Shown: positions 17,499 through 27,646 of the stretch, piece by piece | How the letters are laid out: the number at the start of each line of letters is the position of its first letter | Position numbering within the stretch: position 1 is the stretch's first letter | Origin: DATJGR01 sp963787045 | GTDB lineage: Bacteria > Pseudomonadota > Gammaproteobacteria > Pseudomonadales > Azotimanducaceae | Reading direction: 5' to 3' | NCBI GenBank assembly: GCA_963787045.1 | Contig: CAWBBR010000002.1 | Coordinates: forward strand, 494,866-558,865 | DNA: 64,000 bases | The notes under the pieces: generated by a model | The model's input: the letters and a program-made list of their open reading frames with translations, nothing else | Databases searched by the model: none | Told to the model about the DNA's origin: nothing | Translations under genes and position numbers: made by a program

Positions 17499-20400
17499 TC
17501 ACTTCGACGAGGGCGAGTGGCGGGCGCGAACAAGCCCCCACCTCCACCGGGAACCGTCAGCGAATTCAGCCGGAGGCGCGCTGACGGATTGGTGAAGGCT
17601 CGTATTGGGGGCGGGTTCCGGTGCGTGTCCGGTCGGCAGAGGTTGTACCGGCGGCAGCGGCTTCGGCGCGATGATCCGCTTCAGCCATACCTGCACCCGA
17701 TAGACGTAGGTGAAGACGACCGGCACCACCAGCAGGCTCAGCACCGTCGAGGTGATCAGGCCGCCGATCACGGCGATCGCCATCGGCGAGCGGAAGCTCG
17801 GCGTCGGCGCCGAGGCCGAGCGCGATCGGCATCATGCCGGCGCCCATCGCGATCGTCGTCATGATGATCGGCCGCGCGCGCTTGTGGCAGGCGTCGAGCA
17901 GCGCGTCCAAGCGCGCCATGCCGTGGTCGCGCCGCGCGACGATCGCGTATTCGACCAGCAGGATCGAGTTCTTGGTCGCGATGCCCATCAGCATGATCAG
18001 CCCGATCAGCGACGGCATCGACAGCGCTGTGCGGATGAGACAGAGCGCGAGGAACGCGCCGCCGGATCGACAGCGGCAGCGCGACCAGGATCGTGACCGG
18101 CTGCAGGAAGTCCTTGAACAGCAGCACCAGCACGATGTAGATGCACAGCACGCCGGTGAGCATCGCCAGGCCGAAGCTGTCGAACAGCTCGGTCATCACT
18201 TCGGCGTCGCCGACCGTCGTCTGCGACGACGCCGGGCGGCAGGTGCTGCACGATCGGCAGCTCCAGTCGACCTGGCGTCCTGCACGTCGCCGAGCGGCAT
18301 GCCGGACAGCTCGATCTCGAAGTTGATGTTGCGCAAGCGGTCGTAGCGGTCGATCTACGGCCGGGCCGCCGTCGATCGCCAGCGTCGCGACCTGCCGAGC
18401 ATCACCGGGCCGCGCGCGCCGGGCACGCGCGAGGCGTTCGAGCAGGCGCGAGGTCGCGTGCGCGCCTCGGGCGGCAGCTTGACGACGATCGGCACCTGCC
18501 GCTGCGCGCAGGTTGAGCTTGGGCAGCGCTCTGGTCGTAGTCGCCGGCGGTCGCGATGCGCAGCGTCTCGGCGATCGCCGCGCGGTGACGCCGAGGTCGG
18601 CGGCGCGCGCGAAGTCGGGCCGCACGATCGATCTCGGGCCGGATCAGGCTCGCGGTCGACGTGACGTTGCCGAGCCCGGGGATGCGTGCGCAGGTCGCGC
18701 TCGACGCGCGCGCGCGCGCTCGCGAGCCTGCGCGCGTCGTCGCCGCAGCACCAGCATGTACTTCTCGCCCGAGCCGCCGAGGCCGACGTTGCTGCGCACG
18801 CCCGGGACAGCGTCGAGCGCGTCGCGCAGCTCGTTCTCGATCGACCTGCTTGCGAGGCCGCTCGCGTTCCGCGCGGCGTCAGGTGGATGCGTGAGCGTCG
18901 CCTTGCGCAGTCGGCCGGCCGAGCCGCCGCTGCCGCGAACGGATCGGCGCCGGTCGCGCTGCCGCCGCGCCGATCGGTGTAGAACAGCTTGACGTATTCC
19001 GGGATTCTTCGCGACGATCGCGCGCGCCTGCTTCGGCGGTGCGCGTGGTCTGCGTCGAAGGTCGCGCCCGGCGGCAGCGTCGATCTGACCTGGTCTGCGA
19101 GAGGTCGTCGGGCGGGATGAAGCCGGTCGGCAGCAGCGGCACCAGCGCCAGCGAGCCGAAGAAGAACACCGGTCGCGCCGATCATCGTCACGAACCGGCG
19201 GTGCTGCAGGCACCACGCGGCGACGCCGACGTAGATCGAGGATCCAGCGGCCCTTCTCCGGCGCGCCTTCTGTCGGCGGCTTCAGGATGTACGCCGGCCA
19301 TCATCGGCGTGAGCATCCGCGCGACGACCAGCGAGCGAACACCGCGATCGCCGCGGTCCAGCCGAACTGCTTGAAGAACTTGCCCGGAACGCCGCTCATG
19401 AACGCGGTCGGCAGGAACACCGCGATCAGCGTGAAGGTGGTGGCGATCACCGCCAGGCCGATCTCGTCGGCCGCTTCCATCGCGGCCTGGTACGGCGTCT
19501 TGCCCATGCGCAGGTGGCGCACGATGTTCTCGACCTCGACGATCGCGTCGTCGACCAGGATGCCGACCACGAGCGACAGCGCGAGCAGCGTCACGACGTT
19601 GAGCGAGAAGCCGAGCAGGTACATGCCCAGAACGCCGGGATGATCGACATCGGCAGCGCGGTCGGCGGAGACGAGCGTCGCGCGCCAGTCGCGCAGGAAC
19701 AGCCACACCACCAGCACCGCGAGGATCGCGCCTTCGTACAGCAGCGTCATCGAGCCGTCGTAGTTCCTTGCGCGACCGGGTCGACGAAGTTGAACGCCTC
19801 GGTGATCGTGATGCCGGGATGTGCGCTCGCCTCAAGCGTCTCGAGCGCCTGCGCGACGCCGTGCGGCGACGTCGACCTCGCTGGCGCCGCGCGTGCGCGC
19901 GACCTCGAAGCCGACCACCGGCTTGCCGTCGAGCAGCGCGAGCGCGAGCGCGGCTCGGCGACGGTGTCGCTGATCGTCGCGACCTGATCGAGCCGGATGC
20001 GGCGGCCGTCGCGGAGCGCGATCTCCAGCTGCGCCAGCTCGCCGGCCGACTGCACGTGGCGATCGTGCGCACCGACTGCTCGGCGCCGCCGACGTCGGTG
20101 CGCCCGCCCGACGCTCGTCGCTGCGATCCTGGCGCAGCTGCGCGAGATGTCGGCCGCGGTGGCGTTCAGCGCCTGCAGGCGCGCCGGGTCGAGCTCGACG
20201 CGCACCTCGCGGTCGACGCCGCCGACGCGCGTCGACCGCGCCGACGCCGCGCACCGCGAGCAGGTTGCGCGACACCGTGTTGTCGACGAACCACGACAGC
20301 GCCTCGTCGTCCATCCGGTCGGACGCGACCGTGAAGGTCAGGATCGGTTGTCCCGCGGTGTCCACTTTGCCGACGATCGGTTCTCGCAGATCGCTCGGCA

Positions 20401-20768
20401 GATCGGAGCGGATGTTCGATACCGCGGCGCGCACGTCGTTCACCGCCTCGAACAGGTTTTTCTCGAGGCGAAACATGATCACCGTCGTCGACGTGCCTTC
20501 GGTGACGGTCGACGTGATGTGTTCGATGTCGCCGACGGTCGCCATCGCGTTCTCGATCTTGCGGGTTACCTCGGTTTCGAGCTGCGACGCCGATGCGCCT
20601 TGCATGACGCGCCGTCACCGTGACGGCAGGAAAATCCATGTCGGGCAGGTCGGTGATGTTCAGGTGTTTGAAGCCGTAGACACCGGCCAGCGTCAACAGA
20701 ATGAACGCGACGATCGGCGGAATCGGCTGACGGATCGACCAGGTGGCGAAATTGCCGCCGCTGCTCAT
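17499..20768 (-). pseudogene. RND efflux transporter permease (multiply frameshifted as read)
   Basis: Inner-membrane proton-driven efflux pump. From ATG 20768 it begins MSSGGNFATWSIRQPIPPIV and continues across frames: LETEVTRKIENAMATVGDIE, then the TM4 proton-relay region SLVVGILVDDAIVEVENIV, TTFTLIAVFLPTAFMSGVPG, the TM10 region LIMLMGIATKNSILLVEYAI, and the C-terminal GLITSTVLSLLVVPVVFTYV. The span of about 1,089 codons is normal for the family. Dense small indels occur between about 17,780 and 20,620, and the ends are clean. It overlaps the MFP gene by 4 nt and is the last gene of a TetR-MFP-RND operon. Confidence 0.85.
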
Positions 20769-21908
20769 GATTGATGTCCGACCGCCGGCACTACGCGCAC
20801 CGCGTCCGCGTCGTTCAGGAATGCGGCGCCGGCAGCGACGACCTGTTGCTCGTCGGTAAGACCGGCGCTGATCTCGACGCCGTTCCCGAAGCGGCGGCCG
20901 ACGTCGACCTTCGTCAACGCAACGCGACCATCGGCGCCGAGCACGAAGACGTATTCGTGACCGTCGCGCAGCACGATTGCATCGGACGGCAGCGTCAGCG
21001 CGACGCGGTGGCCCAGCGTGATGGTGCCGGTGCCGTACATACCGGCGCGCGCGCCGGTGTTGGCGTCGGCGCTGCGATCGAGTTCGACATAAGCGACGCC
21101 GATGCGCGTGCTTTCCTCGAGCACCGGCGCGACCTGACGGACTTTGCCGTGTGCGATCGTCCGATCGACCAGTTGCACGCTCGCTTCGTCGCCGACCTGA
21201 ACCTGCGCGAGCTGCGCGCCGGTCAGTTCGGCGCGCCATTCGAGGCGGTTCTGGCGAACCAGCCGGAACAGCTCGGTGCCGGGCGCTGCGACCATCCCGA
21301 GCATCGCCTTACGCGAAGAGATCACGCCGTCGTCCGGCGCGACGACGCGCGTGTACTCGAGCGCGAGTTTCTGGCTGTGCAGCCGTGCATTCGCCGACTC
21401 GAGTTGCGCCTTCGCCGTGCGGCCGCGCGTCAGATACTGCGTGGCGTCCTGCTGGCTGAGTGCACCGGTTTTGCCGAGCCGCTCGGCGCGTTGCGCGTTG
21501 GCCTCTGCTTCGGCGACGTTTGCTTCCGGCTTCCGCCACCGCGGCTTCGGACTGCCGCACCATCGCGAGTGTCGTCGCGTCGTCGAACCGCGCGAGCACT
21601 TGCCCCTTAGTGACCTCGTCACCGACGTCGACCATCAGCTCGGCGAGGCGCAACCCCGCGACTTCTGCACCGACGATCGCTTCCTGCCACGCCGTGATCG
21701 TACCGGAGGCTTGAATGACTTCCGGCCACTCGACGCGCTCCGGGTGAACGACGCTCACGGTCAATGCCATCGCCGGCGGAGGGACGGTAGCCGAGGCGGG
21801 CAGCGTCGGGTCGGCGCCTTTCGGTCGCAACTCGGTAGCGCCTACGGCAACGACCACCGCTACCGCGATGCCGATCAACCAGGCTCGTACTGTGCGACCG
21901 ATTTTCAT
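20765..21908 (-). CDS. RND efflux membrane fusion protein (one frameshift)
   Basis: Periplasmic adaptor that links the RND pump to an outer-membrane channel. The N-terminal anchor is WLIGIAVAVVVAVGATEL. A lipoyl-like half is IVGAEVAGLRLAELMVDVGD, followed by an alpha-hairpin rich in Ala/Glu, a beta-barrel with PDDGVISSRKAMLGMVAAPG and a C-terminal membrane-proximal domain. Removing one C of the doublet at 21526-21527 joins VRQSEAAVAEA to EANVAEAEANAQ and gives one protein. It overlaps the TetR gene upstream and the RND gene downstream by 4 nt each, so all three are translationally coupled. Substrate unknown. Confidence 0.9.
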
Positions 21909-22612
21909 GAACGCTCCCCACGCCGCAGGTTTGCAGCGCCGTGCAATCTCGATTGCGGTGCAGGACTCGTGCCGGCCGCGATCTGGCGGCGCGCGATCTC
22001 GCCTTCGATGAGCGCAACACCGTGATCGGCCATGCGCTCGATCGTCGAAGTGAGCGCCGCGTCATCGCTGAGCAGCGCAGGCGCGATCTGATTGACGGCG
22101 GTGCGATGCACGAACAGCACGAGCGCGAGCCCGCCGATGCTGAAGGCCAGGTGATGCAGCGCGGTGTCGGGCTCCTGGATGCCGATCGTGCGACATAGGA
22201 AACGCGTTAGATCGTCGTGCATCCGGCGCGGTCCGTCGGGCTGACCGTCGAGTGCGCCGCTCGGCTGCAGTTCTTCACGCAGCACGACGAGCCGCAGCTG
22301 TTGCAGTTCGGGTGCGGCGATATACGCCATGATGTGGCCATAAAACGCGACCAGTGCACTGCGCACGGACACGTTCGGATCGGCCATCTCGAGCGGAAAC
22401 GGCCCCATCTGCTCCGGAATCCGGAACACTTCGCGGTACAGCGAAGCCTTGTCGCCGAAGTAGTAGTGGATGCCGGCGACGTTGACGTCGGCGAGCCGGC
22501 AGATTTCGCGGGTGGACGCACCCTCATAGCCTTTCGAAGCGAAAACCTGAAGGGCCGCGCGAACCAGACGCCGCTTGGCGTCGGTCTGTTGGAGATCCGA
22601 AGAACCGTTCAC
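21905..22612 (-). CDS. TetR family regulator (CerR/DUF1956-like C-terminus)
   Basis: Repressor of 235 residues starting at GTG 22612. The N-terminal HTH reads ALQVFASKGYEGASTREICR followed by ADVNVAGIHYYFGDKASLYR, a typical TetR recognition unit. The ligand domain (about residues 90-215) resembles the CerR type often linked to efflux pumps. Being first in the TetR-MFP-RND operon, it presumably represses its own transcript. Inverted repeats 43-68 bp upstream are candidate operators. Confidence 0.9.
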   Translation of the reverse strand: MNGSSDLQQTDAKRRLVRAALQVFASKGYEGASTREICRLADVNVAGIHYYFGDKASLYREVFRIPEQMGPFPLEMADPNVSVRSALVAFYGHIMAYIAAPELQQLRLVVLREELQPSGALDGQPDGPRRMHDDLTRFLCRTIGIQEPDTALHHLAFSIGGLALVLFVHRTAVNQIAPALLSDDAALTSTIERMADHGVALIEGEIARRQIAAGTSPAPQSRLHGAANLRRGERS

Positions 22613-22654
22613 TTGAGTAGTTTGGTAACAGCAGGGACGGGCAAGATAAAGCAG

Positions 22655-22680
22655 GCGCTTGAATCAAGCAAGCGCTTGAT
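22655..22680. promoter_or_regulatory. Operator candidate upstream of tetR-MFP-RND
   Basis: ATCAAGC (22663-22669) and GCTTGAT (22674-22680) form a 7-bp inverted repeat with a 4-bp spacer that itself contributes to the palindrome AAGCGCTT. A further half-site, GCGCTTGA, precedes it at 22655-22662. Position just upstream of the regulator start fits a TetR operator. The gene-free stretch 22613-22955 otherwise contains repeat element R3. Confidence 0.55.
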
Positions 22681-22824
22681 GGTTGTTTTGTGATGGCGCT
22701 GACGGAAGCTTCGGCTCACGGCGGCCGTGGGTACCGGATAGAGCGTTGCTCATAGCGATCTTTGCGTGTCTCGGCCGGCGTCATCGTCTCGATGGCCACC
22801 CACCAACGAAGTCGCGCGATCGAT

Positions 22825-22931
22825 GCGAGTGGTGGGTGTTCGGTGCGCCGGACCGTGTTTGGCCAGGGATGGCCAAGCGACGCCAGGGATGGCTGCTTGC
22901 GTGTCCGGCGCACCGAACACCCACCGCTCGC
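22825..22931 (+). repeat. Hairpin repeat element R3 (AGGGAT-loop family)
   Basis: Perfect 22-bp inverted arms (22831-22852 and 22904-22925) extend by six more pairs with one G-T wobble to 22825-22931. Inside are TTGGCC-AGGGAT-GGCCAA and GCC-AGGGAT-GGC hairpins. The arm sequence differs from R1 and R2 but keeps perfect pairing. It ends 25 nt past the stop codon of the permease gene at 22956, and in that gene's mRNA the loops read ATCCCT, as for R1 and R2. Confidence 0.85.
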
Positions 22932-22955
22932 CCTTATCGAAGGCGAAGCCGAGCG

Positions 22956-24530
22956 CTACGACGAAGCGCTAGACGCGATGCCGAGCTTGGAGTGGCGGTA
23001 GCCGTAGAAGAGGTAGATCAATACGCCGATCAGGGCGTAGGTGCTGAGGATGCCGAGCGCGATCGGATCGTGTTCGACTTTGCCGGGGTTGCCGATCATC
23101 GCGCCGAGCAGGTCGTAGCCGAGCGCCTTGCTGAAGATGTCGAGCAGGATCGGACCCATCATCAGCACCACGCAGAAGAAGATCCCGAGGATCGGCGTGT
23201 ACGGGTAGAACGGCACCTGGAATGGCCGCTTCATGGTCGGGTTGTTGCGGCGCAGATAGATGACGCTGCCGCAGACGATCGCGAACGCGAGCGCGGTGCC
23301 GAGGCTGACCAGGTCGCCGAGTACGCCGAGCGGCAGCAGCGACGCGGCCACCGCGATGATCAAGCCGAGCACGACGGTGCCGGTCGCCGGCGTTTTGAAG
23401 CGCGGGTTCACCTCGCCGAACACGCGCCAGATCAGTCCGTCTTTCGCCATCTGATAGAACACGCGCGTCTGTGCGTAACACAGCACCAGCATGACCGACG
23501 ACAGTCCGGTGAAAGCGCCGATCTTGATGATCAGCGAGAACAGATTCAGCGTGCCGGTGTCGCTGCCGGACCACGGTATCAAGGCCCACGACGGGTTCAT
23601 GCGGTCGACGGCGACCGCGATCGGATCGGGCACGCCGAGCTTGCCGAACGGCACCACGCCGGTCATCACGATCGACACCAGCATGTAGATCAGCGTGCAG
23701 AAAGCGAGCGACCCGAGGATGCCGATCGGTACGTCCTTCTGCGGGTTGTGCGACTCACCGGCCGCAGTGGAGACCGCCTCGAATCCGACGTACGCGAAGA
23801 AGATGATCGACGCGGCGCGGAACACGCCCTGCCAGCCGTAGCGGAAGCCGCCTTCGTTTGCCGGCACGAACGGCGACCAGTTTTCGGGATTCATGTACGT
23901 CGCGCCGATGATGATGAACGCGATCAGCACGGTCACCTTGATCGCGACGATGACGTTGTTGACCTGCGCCGATTCGCGCACGCCGAGCACCAGCAGGCTC
24001 GTCACCGCGAGAATGCCGAGCGCTCCGATCAGATTGAATCCGTCGGTGCTCTGCAGCACGCCGCTCTGGTACTGCCAGGTGGATCTCGATAGTCCCTCGG
24101 GAACGATTACGCCGAAGTCGTGCAACAGGCTCACGACGTAACCGGTCCACCCGGCCGCGACGGTGGATGCGGCCACGCCGTACTCGAGCAGCAGCAACCA
24201 GCCCATCACCCAGGCGAACACTTCGCCGAGCGTGACGTAGGCGTACGAGTACGCCGAGCCGGACACCGGCATGGTCGACGCGAGTTCGGCATAGCACAGC
24301 CCCGCAAAGGTGCACGCGAGACCCGCGATCACGAACGACAGCACGACCGCCGGACCCGCGAAGTTCGCCGCCGCATTGCCGGTCATCACGAAAATGCCGG
24401 CGCCGATGATGGCACCGATGCCGAGGCTGATCAGGTTGAACGGTCCGAGCGAGCGCCTCAGATCGGAGTCGGTGAACTCCTGTTGAATCTGTGCGACGGA
24501 TTTCTTTGCTAACAGTCGGCCTCGGGCCAC
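22956..24530 (-). CDS. APC superfamily amino-acid permease (cationic amino acid transporter-like)
   Basis: A 524-residue transporter with about 13 hydrophobic helices. The TM1 substrate-binding break is LISLGIGAIIGAGIFVMTG, and TM6 has IIFFAYVGFEAVSTAAGES, both typical of the CAT/YfnA branch of the APC superfamily. Likely an inner-membrane uptake carrier for an amino acid; the substrate is not determined. GTG 24530 is the start, preceded by GGAGAG 7 nt upstream. It lies 91 bp downstream of nuoN on the same strand. That gap contains the palindrome GTGACGTCAC (24594-24603) but no evident terminator. Confidence 0.9.
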   Translation of the reverse strand: MARGRLLAKKSVAQIQQEFTDSDLRRSLGPFNLISLGIGAIIGAGIFVMTGNAAANFAGPAVVLSFVIAGLACTFAGLCYAELASTMPVSGSAYSYAYVTLGEVFAWVMGWLLLLEYGVAASTVAAGWTGYVVSLLHDFGVIVPEGLSRSTWQYQSGVLQSTDGFNLIGALGILAVTSLLVLGVRESAQVNNVIVAIKVTVLIAFIIIGATYMNPENWSPFVPANEGGFRYGWQGVFRAASIIFFAYVGFEAVSTAAGESHNPQKDVPIGILGSLAFCTLIYMLVSIVMTGVVPFGKLGVPDPIAVAVDRMNPSWALIPWSGSDTGTLNLFSLIIKIGAFTGLSSVMLVLCYAQTRVFYQMAKDGLIWRVFGEVNPRFKTPATGTVVLGLIIAVAASLLPLGVLGDLVSLGTALAFAIVCGSVIYLRRNNPTMKRPFQVPFYPYTPILGIFFCVVLMMGPILLDIFSKALGYDLLGAMIGNPGKVEHDPIALGILSTYALIGVLIYLFYGYRHSKLGIASSASS

Positions 24531-24621
24531 GTCGATGCTCTCCGTAGATCGTTGCTCATGAACGGTAGCACGACCGCGCTCGGGGGCGTGATCGTGACGT
24601 CACATTTGATGGCGCAACCCG

Positions 24622-26073
24622 TCAGGGGAACGCGAGATAACGGCCGAATTCGAACAACGGTTGCGGATACACGCCGAGCCAGACCGTCGCGAGCGTTGCG
24701 AGCAGCAACATTGCGGCGCTCGCTTTGTACACCCACGTCATTGCGACGGCGACGCGTTCGGAACCCGGATCGACGTTGGTGATCACCGCATTGATCACGC
24801 GCAGGTAGTAGTAGATGCCGATGGCGCTCGCAACGACCACACCGGCGACGAGCCACCACTGCGCGGCCTGAACGCCGACGCCGATGACGGCGAGCTTGCC
24901 GATGAAGCCGGCCGTCAGCGGAATGCCCGCCAACGACAGCAACATCGCGATCAGGATCGCCGCGAGATACGGCCGATGCCACAACAGCGAGCGATACTCG
25001 TCGATGTCTTCGTGATCGCGCCGACTCATCGGGCTCGATACCAGCGTCATCACGCCGAACACGCCGAGTGACGTAACGAGATACGAAACCAGAAACACGC
25101 CGGCCGCGCGCACCGCTTCGACGCCGGGCAATGCCAGCACCACCGCCAGATAGCCGAAGTTCGCGATCGACGAGTACGCGAGCAGGCGCTTCAGGTTCGT
25201 CTGCCGCAGCGCCAGCACGCTGCCGACGAGCATCGACGCGAGCGCGAGACCGATGATCGCGGTGACGATGAGCGGCGACGCGTTGCTGACGCCGGCGTGC
25301 AGCAGGCGCAGCGCAACGATGAACGCACCGACTTTCACCACGGTGGACAGATAAGCAGTGACCGGCAGCGGCGCCGCTTCGTACACATCCGGCGTCCATT
25401 GGTGGAACGGCACGAACGACAGTTTGAACGCGAGCCCCGCCAACAACATGGCAGCGCCGACGGTCACGAGCGGCGAACCCAGACCCGCGCCGGCGATGGC
25501 GCCGGACAGCGAGGCGATGTCGAGTGCGCCGGTCTCGGCATAGATCAGCGCGAGCCCGAACAGCAGCGTGGACGATGCGCCCGCCGACAGGATCAGGTAC
25601 TTGATGCCGCCTTCGATCGAACGCGGCCGGTCGATGGCGTACGCGACGGCGCCGACCATCGGCAGGCTCAGCAACTCGAGGCCCAGCAGCAGCGTCGCGG
25701 CGTGATTCGCGCACGCGAGCGTCAGCGCGCCGAGCGTGCCGACGCCGAGCAGCAGATACAGTTCCTCGCGATGTCCGCGGTAACCGGTGAAGTAAGCGGG
25801 GCACAGCGTCAGCACGCCGAGCGTGGTGACCAGGATCAGCGCCATCGCAAACTGCGCGGTGCCGTCGACCAGCATCAGACTCGTTACGGCGACCGCGTGC
25901 GCCTCGGTTGCGTTCCAGCCGAGCAGGATGCTCAGCAGCGCGAGTGCGGTGCCGACGATGGTGACGCCGCCGGTCAAGCGGTGGCTGCGTCGCACCGCAA
26001 TGACGAACATCGAGACGACGATCGTGGCCGTCGTAACGAGCAGCGGCATCAGCGCCATGATCTGTTCGTTCAC
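24622..26073 (-). CDS. nuoN: NADH-quinone oxidoreductase subunit N
   Basis: Antiporter-like membrane subunit of respiratory complex I, one of the proton-pumping modules. About 483 residues starting at GTG 26073, which overlaps the nuoM stop by 4 nt. The Mrp-type core is clear: the broken-helix Lys-bearing region GLAFKLSFVPFHQWTPDVYE and TNLKRLLAYSSIANFGYLAV. Hydrophobic throughout, with about 14 helices. It is the last gene of the nuo operon and has no visible frame break. Confidence 0.96.
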   Translation of the reverse strand: MNEQIMALMPLLVTTATIVVSMFVIAVRRSHRLTGGVTIVGTALALLSILLGWNATEAHAVAVTSLMLVDGTAQFAMALILVTTLGVLTLCPAYFTGYRGHREELYLLLGVGTLGALTLACANHAATLLLGLELLSLPMVGAVAYAIDRPRSIEGGIKYLILSAGASSTLLFGLALIYAETGALDIASLSGAIAGAGLGSPLVTVGAAMLLAGLAFKLSFVPFHQWTPDVYEAAPLPVTAYLSTVVKVGAFIVALRLLHAGVSNASPLIVTAIIGLALASMLVGSVLALRQTNLKRLLAYSSIANFGYLAVVLALPGVEAVRAAGVFLVSYLVTSLGVFGVMTLVSSPMSRRDHEDIDEYRSLLWHRPYLAAILIAMLLSLAGIPLTAGFIGKLAVIGVGVQAAQWWLVAGVVVASAIGIYYYLRVINAVITNVDPGSERVAVAMTWVYKASAAMLLLATLATVWLGVYPQPLFEFGRYLAFP

Positions 26074-27636
26074 GGCGCGACTCCCGCAGCGGCAGGCGCG
26101 GCGGCCTGGAATGAATACATCGCGTCGAAGGCCTGCACCGGCGCTCTTGCGGCATCGATCACCGGTTGCGGATAGAGGCCGAGGCCGACCAGCAGCGCGA
26201 TCAGCGCAAACATCATCACGAGCTCGCGCTTCGTCAGATCGACGAACGCGAGTGCGGCGTTGGCGACGGCGCCGTGCATCGGCCCCTGCAACGCGCGCTG
26301 CACCATGATCAACGCATACACCACAGCGAAGATCAGACCGGTGGACGCGACCACCGAAACCCACGGCGCAACCACGAACGTGCCGGTGAGGATCAGGAAC
26401 TCGCCGACGAAGTTGCCGAGCCCCGGCAAGCCGAGCGACGCCAGCGCGAAGAACAGCAGGAACGGCGGCAGATACGGCAGGCGGGTCCAAAGGCCGCCCA
26501 TCTCGCGCAGATCGCGCGTCTGCAGGCGTTCGTGAATTTCACCGCACAGGATGAACAGCGCGCCGGCCGACAGACCGTGCGCGATCATCTGTATGACGAC
26601 GCCGATCAACGCCGCTTCGGTGCCGGCGTAGATGCCGATGATGACGAAGCCCATGTGGCTGATGCTGGTGTACGCGACGAGACGCTTGATGTCGGTCTGC
26701 GAGAACGCGATCACCGCGCCGTAAACCACTCCGGCGACGCCGAGCCACATCGCGATGGGGGCGATCTCGAGCGACGCGTGCGGAAACAGCGGAATGCCGA
26801 AGCGCAGCAGTCCGTAAGCGGCGGTCTTGAGCAGGATGCCGGCGAGGTCCACCGAACCGCCAACGGGCGCGTTGGTGTGCGCGTCCGGCAGCCAGCCGTG
26901 TAGCGGCACCAGCGGCATCTTCACCGCAAACGCCAGGAAGAAACCGAGCATCAGCAGCCACTCGACCGACGCCGCCATCGGCGTGCCGAGCAGATCGTGG
27001 TAGTCGAACGTGACGATGCCGGTCGCGTCGTAGTGCACGTAGGCGAGGGCGAGGATCGACACCAGCATCAGCAGACCGGACGCCTGCGTGTAGACGAAGA
27101 ACTTGGTGGCGGCGTACGAGCGGGTCTTGCCGTTGGGCGCGTCGCTGCCCCACAGCGCGATCAGCATGTACATCGGCACCAGCATCACTTCCCACAGGAA
27201 GAAGAACAGCAGCAGGTCGAGCGCGAGGAACACGCCGATCACGCCGCCGAGATTCCACAGCAGATTGAGGTGGAAGAAGCCGGCGTCGCGGTCGATGTCG
27301 CGCCACGACGCGAGCACGGCCATCACGCCGAGCAGGTTGGTCAGCACGATCAGCAGCATCGACAGTCCGTCGAGGCCGAGGTGGAAACTCGCACCGAGCG
27401 CCGGAATCCACTCGGCGCGGTATTCGATCGTCCAGGTCGGCGCGCCGGCCGCCGACGAGAAGCCGGCGCCGGTGAACGAGAAGTCTTTCGTCGCCCACAC
27501 CCACAGCGACAGCGCGAGCGCGATCAGCATGCTGACGAGCGCGATCCACCGCGGCGCCGCCGGCGCGAAGCGGTCGCTGCGCCAGCTCAGCACCCCGCCG
27601 ATCAGCGGGAATCAGAATCAGCCAGACGAGTGTCAT
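26070..27636 (-). CDS. nuoM: NADH-quinone oxidoreductase subunit M (one frameshift)
   Basis: Antiporter-like subunit of complex I in the inner membrane. Diagnostic stretches are FAVKMPLVPLHGWLPDAHTN and TDIKRLVAYTSISHMGFVII. ATG 27636 gives MTLVWLILIP, then one extra C near 27608 shifts frame; deleting it yields PLIGGVLSWRSDRFAPAAPR and a normal protein of about 521 residues. Without this correction the gene appears to start later at 27593. It overlaps nuoN by 4 nt and lies 10 bp after nuoL. Confidence 0.95.
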
Positions 27637-27646
27637 ATCGAGCGAC

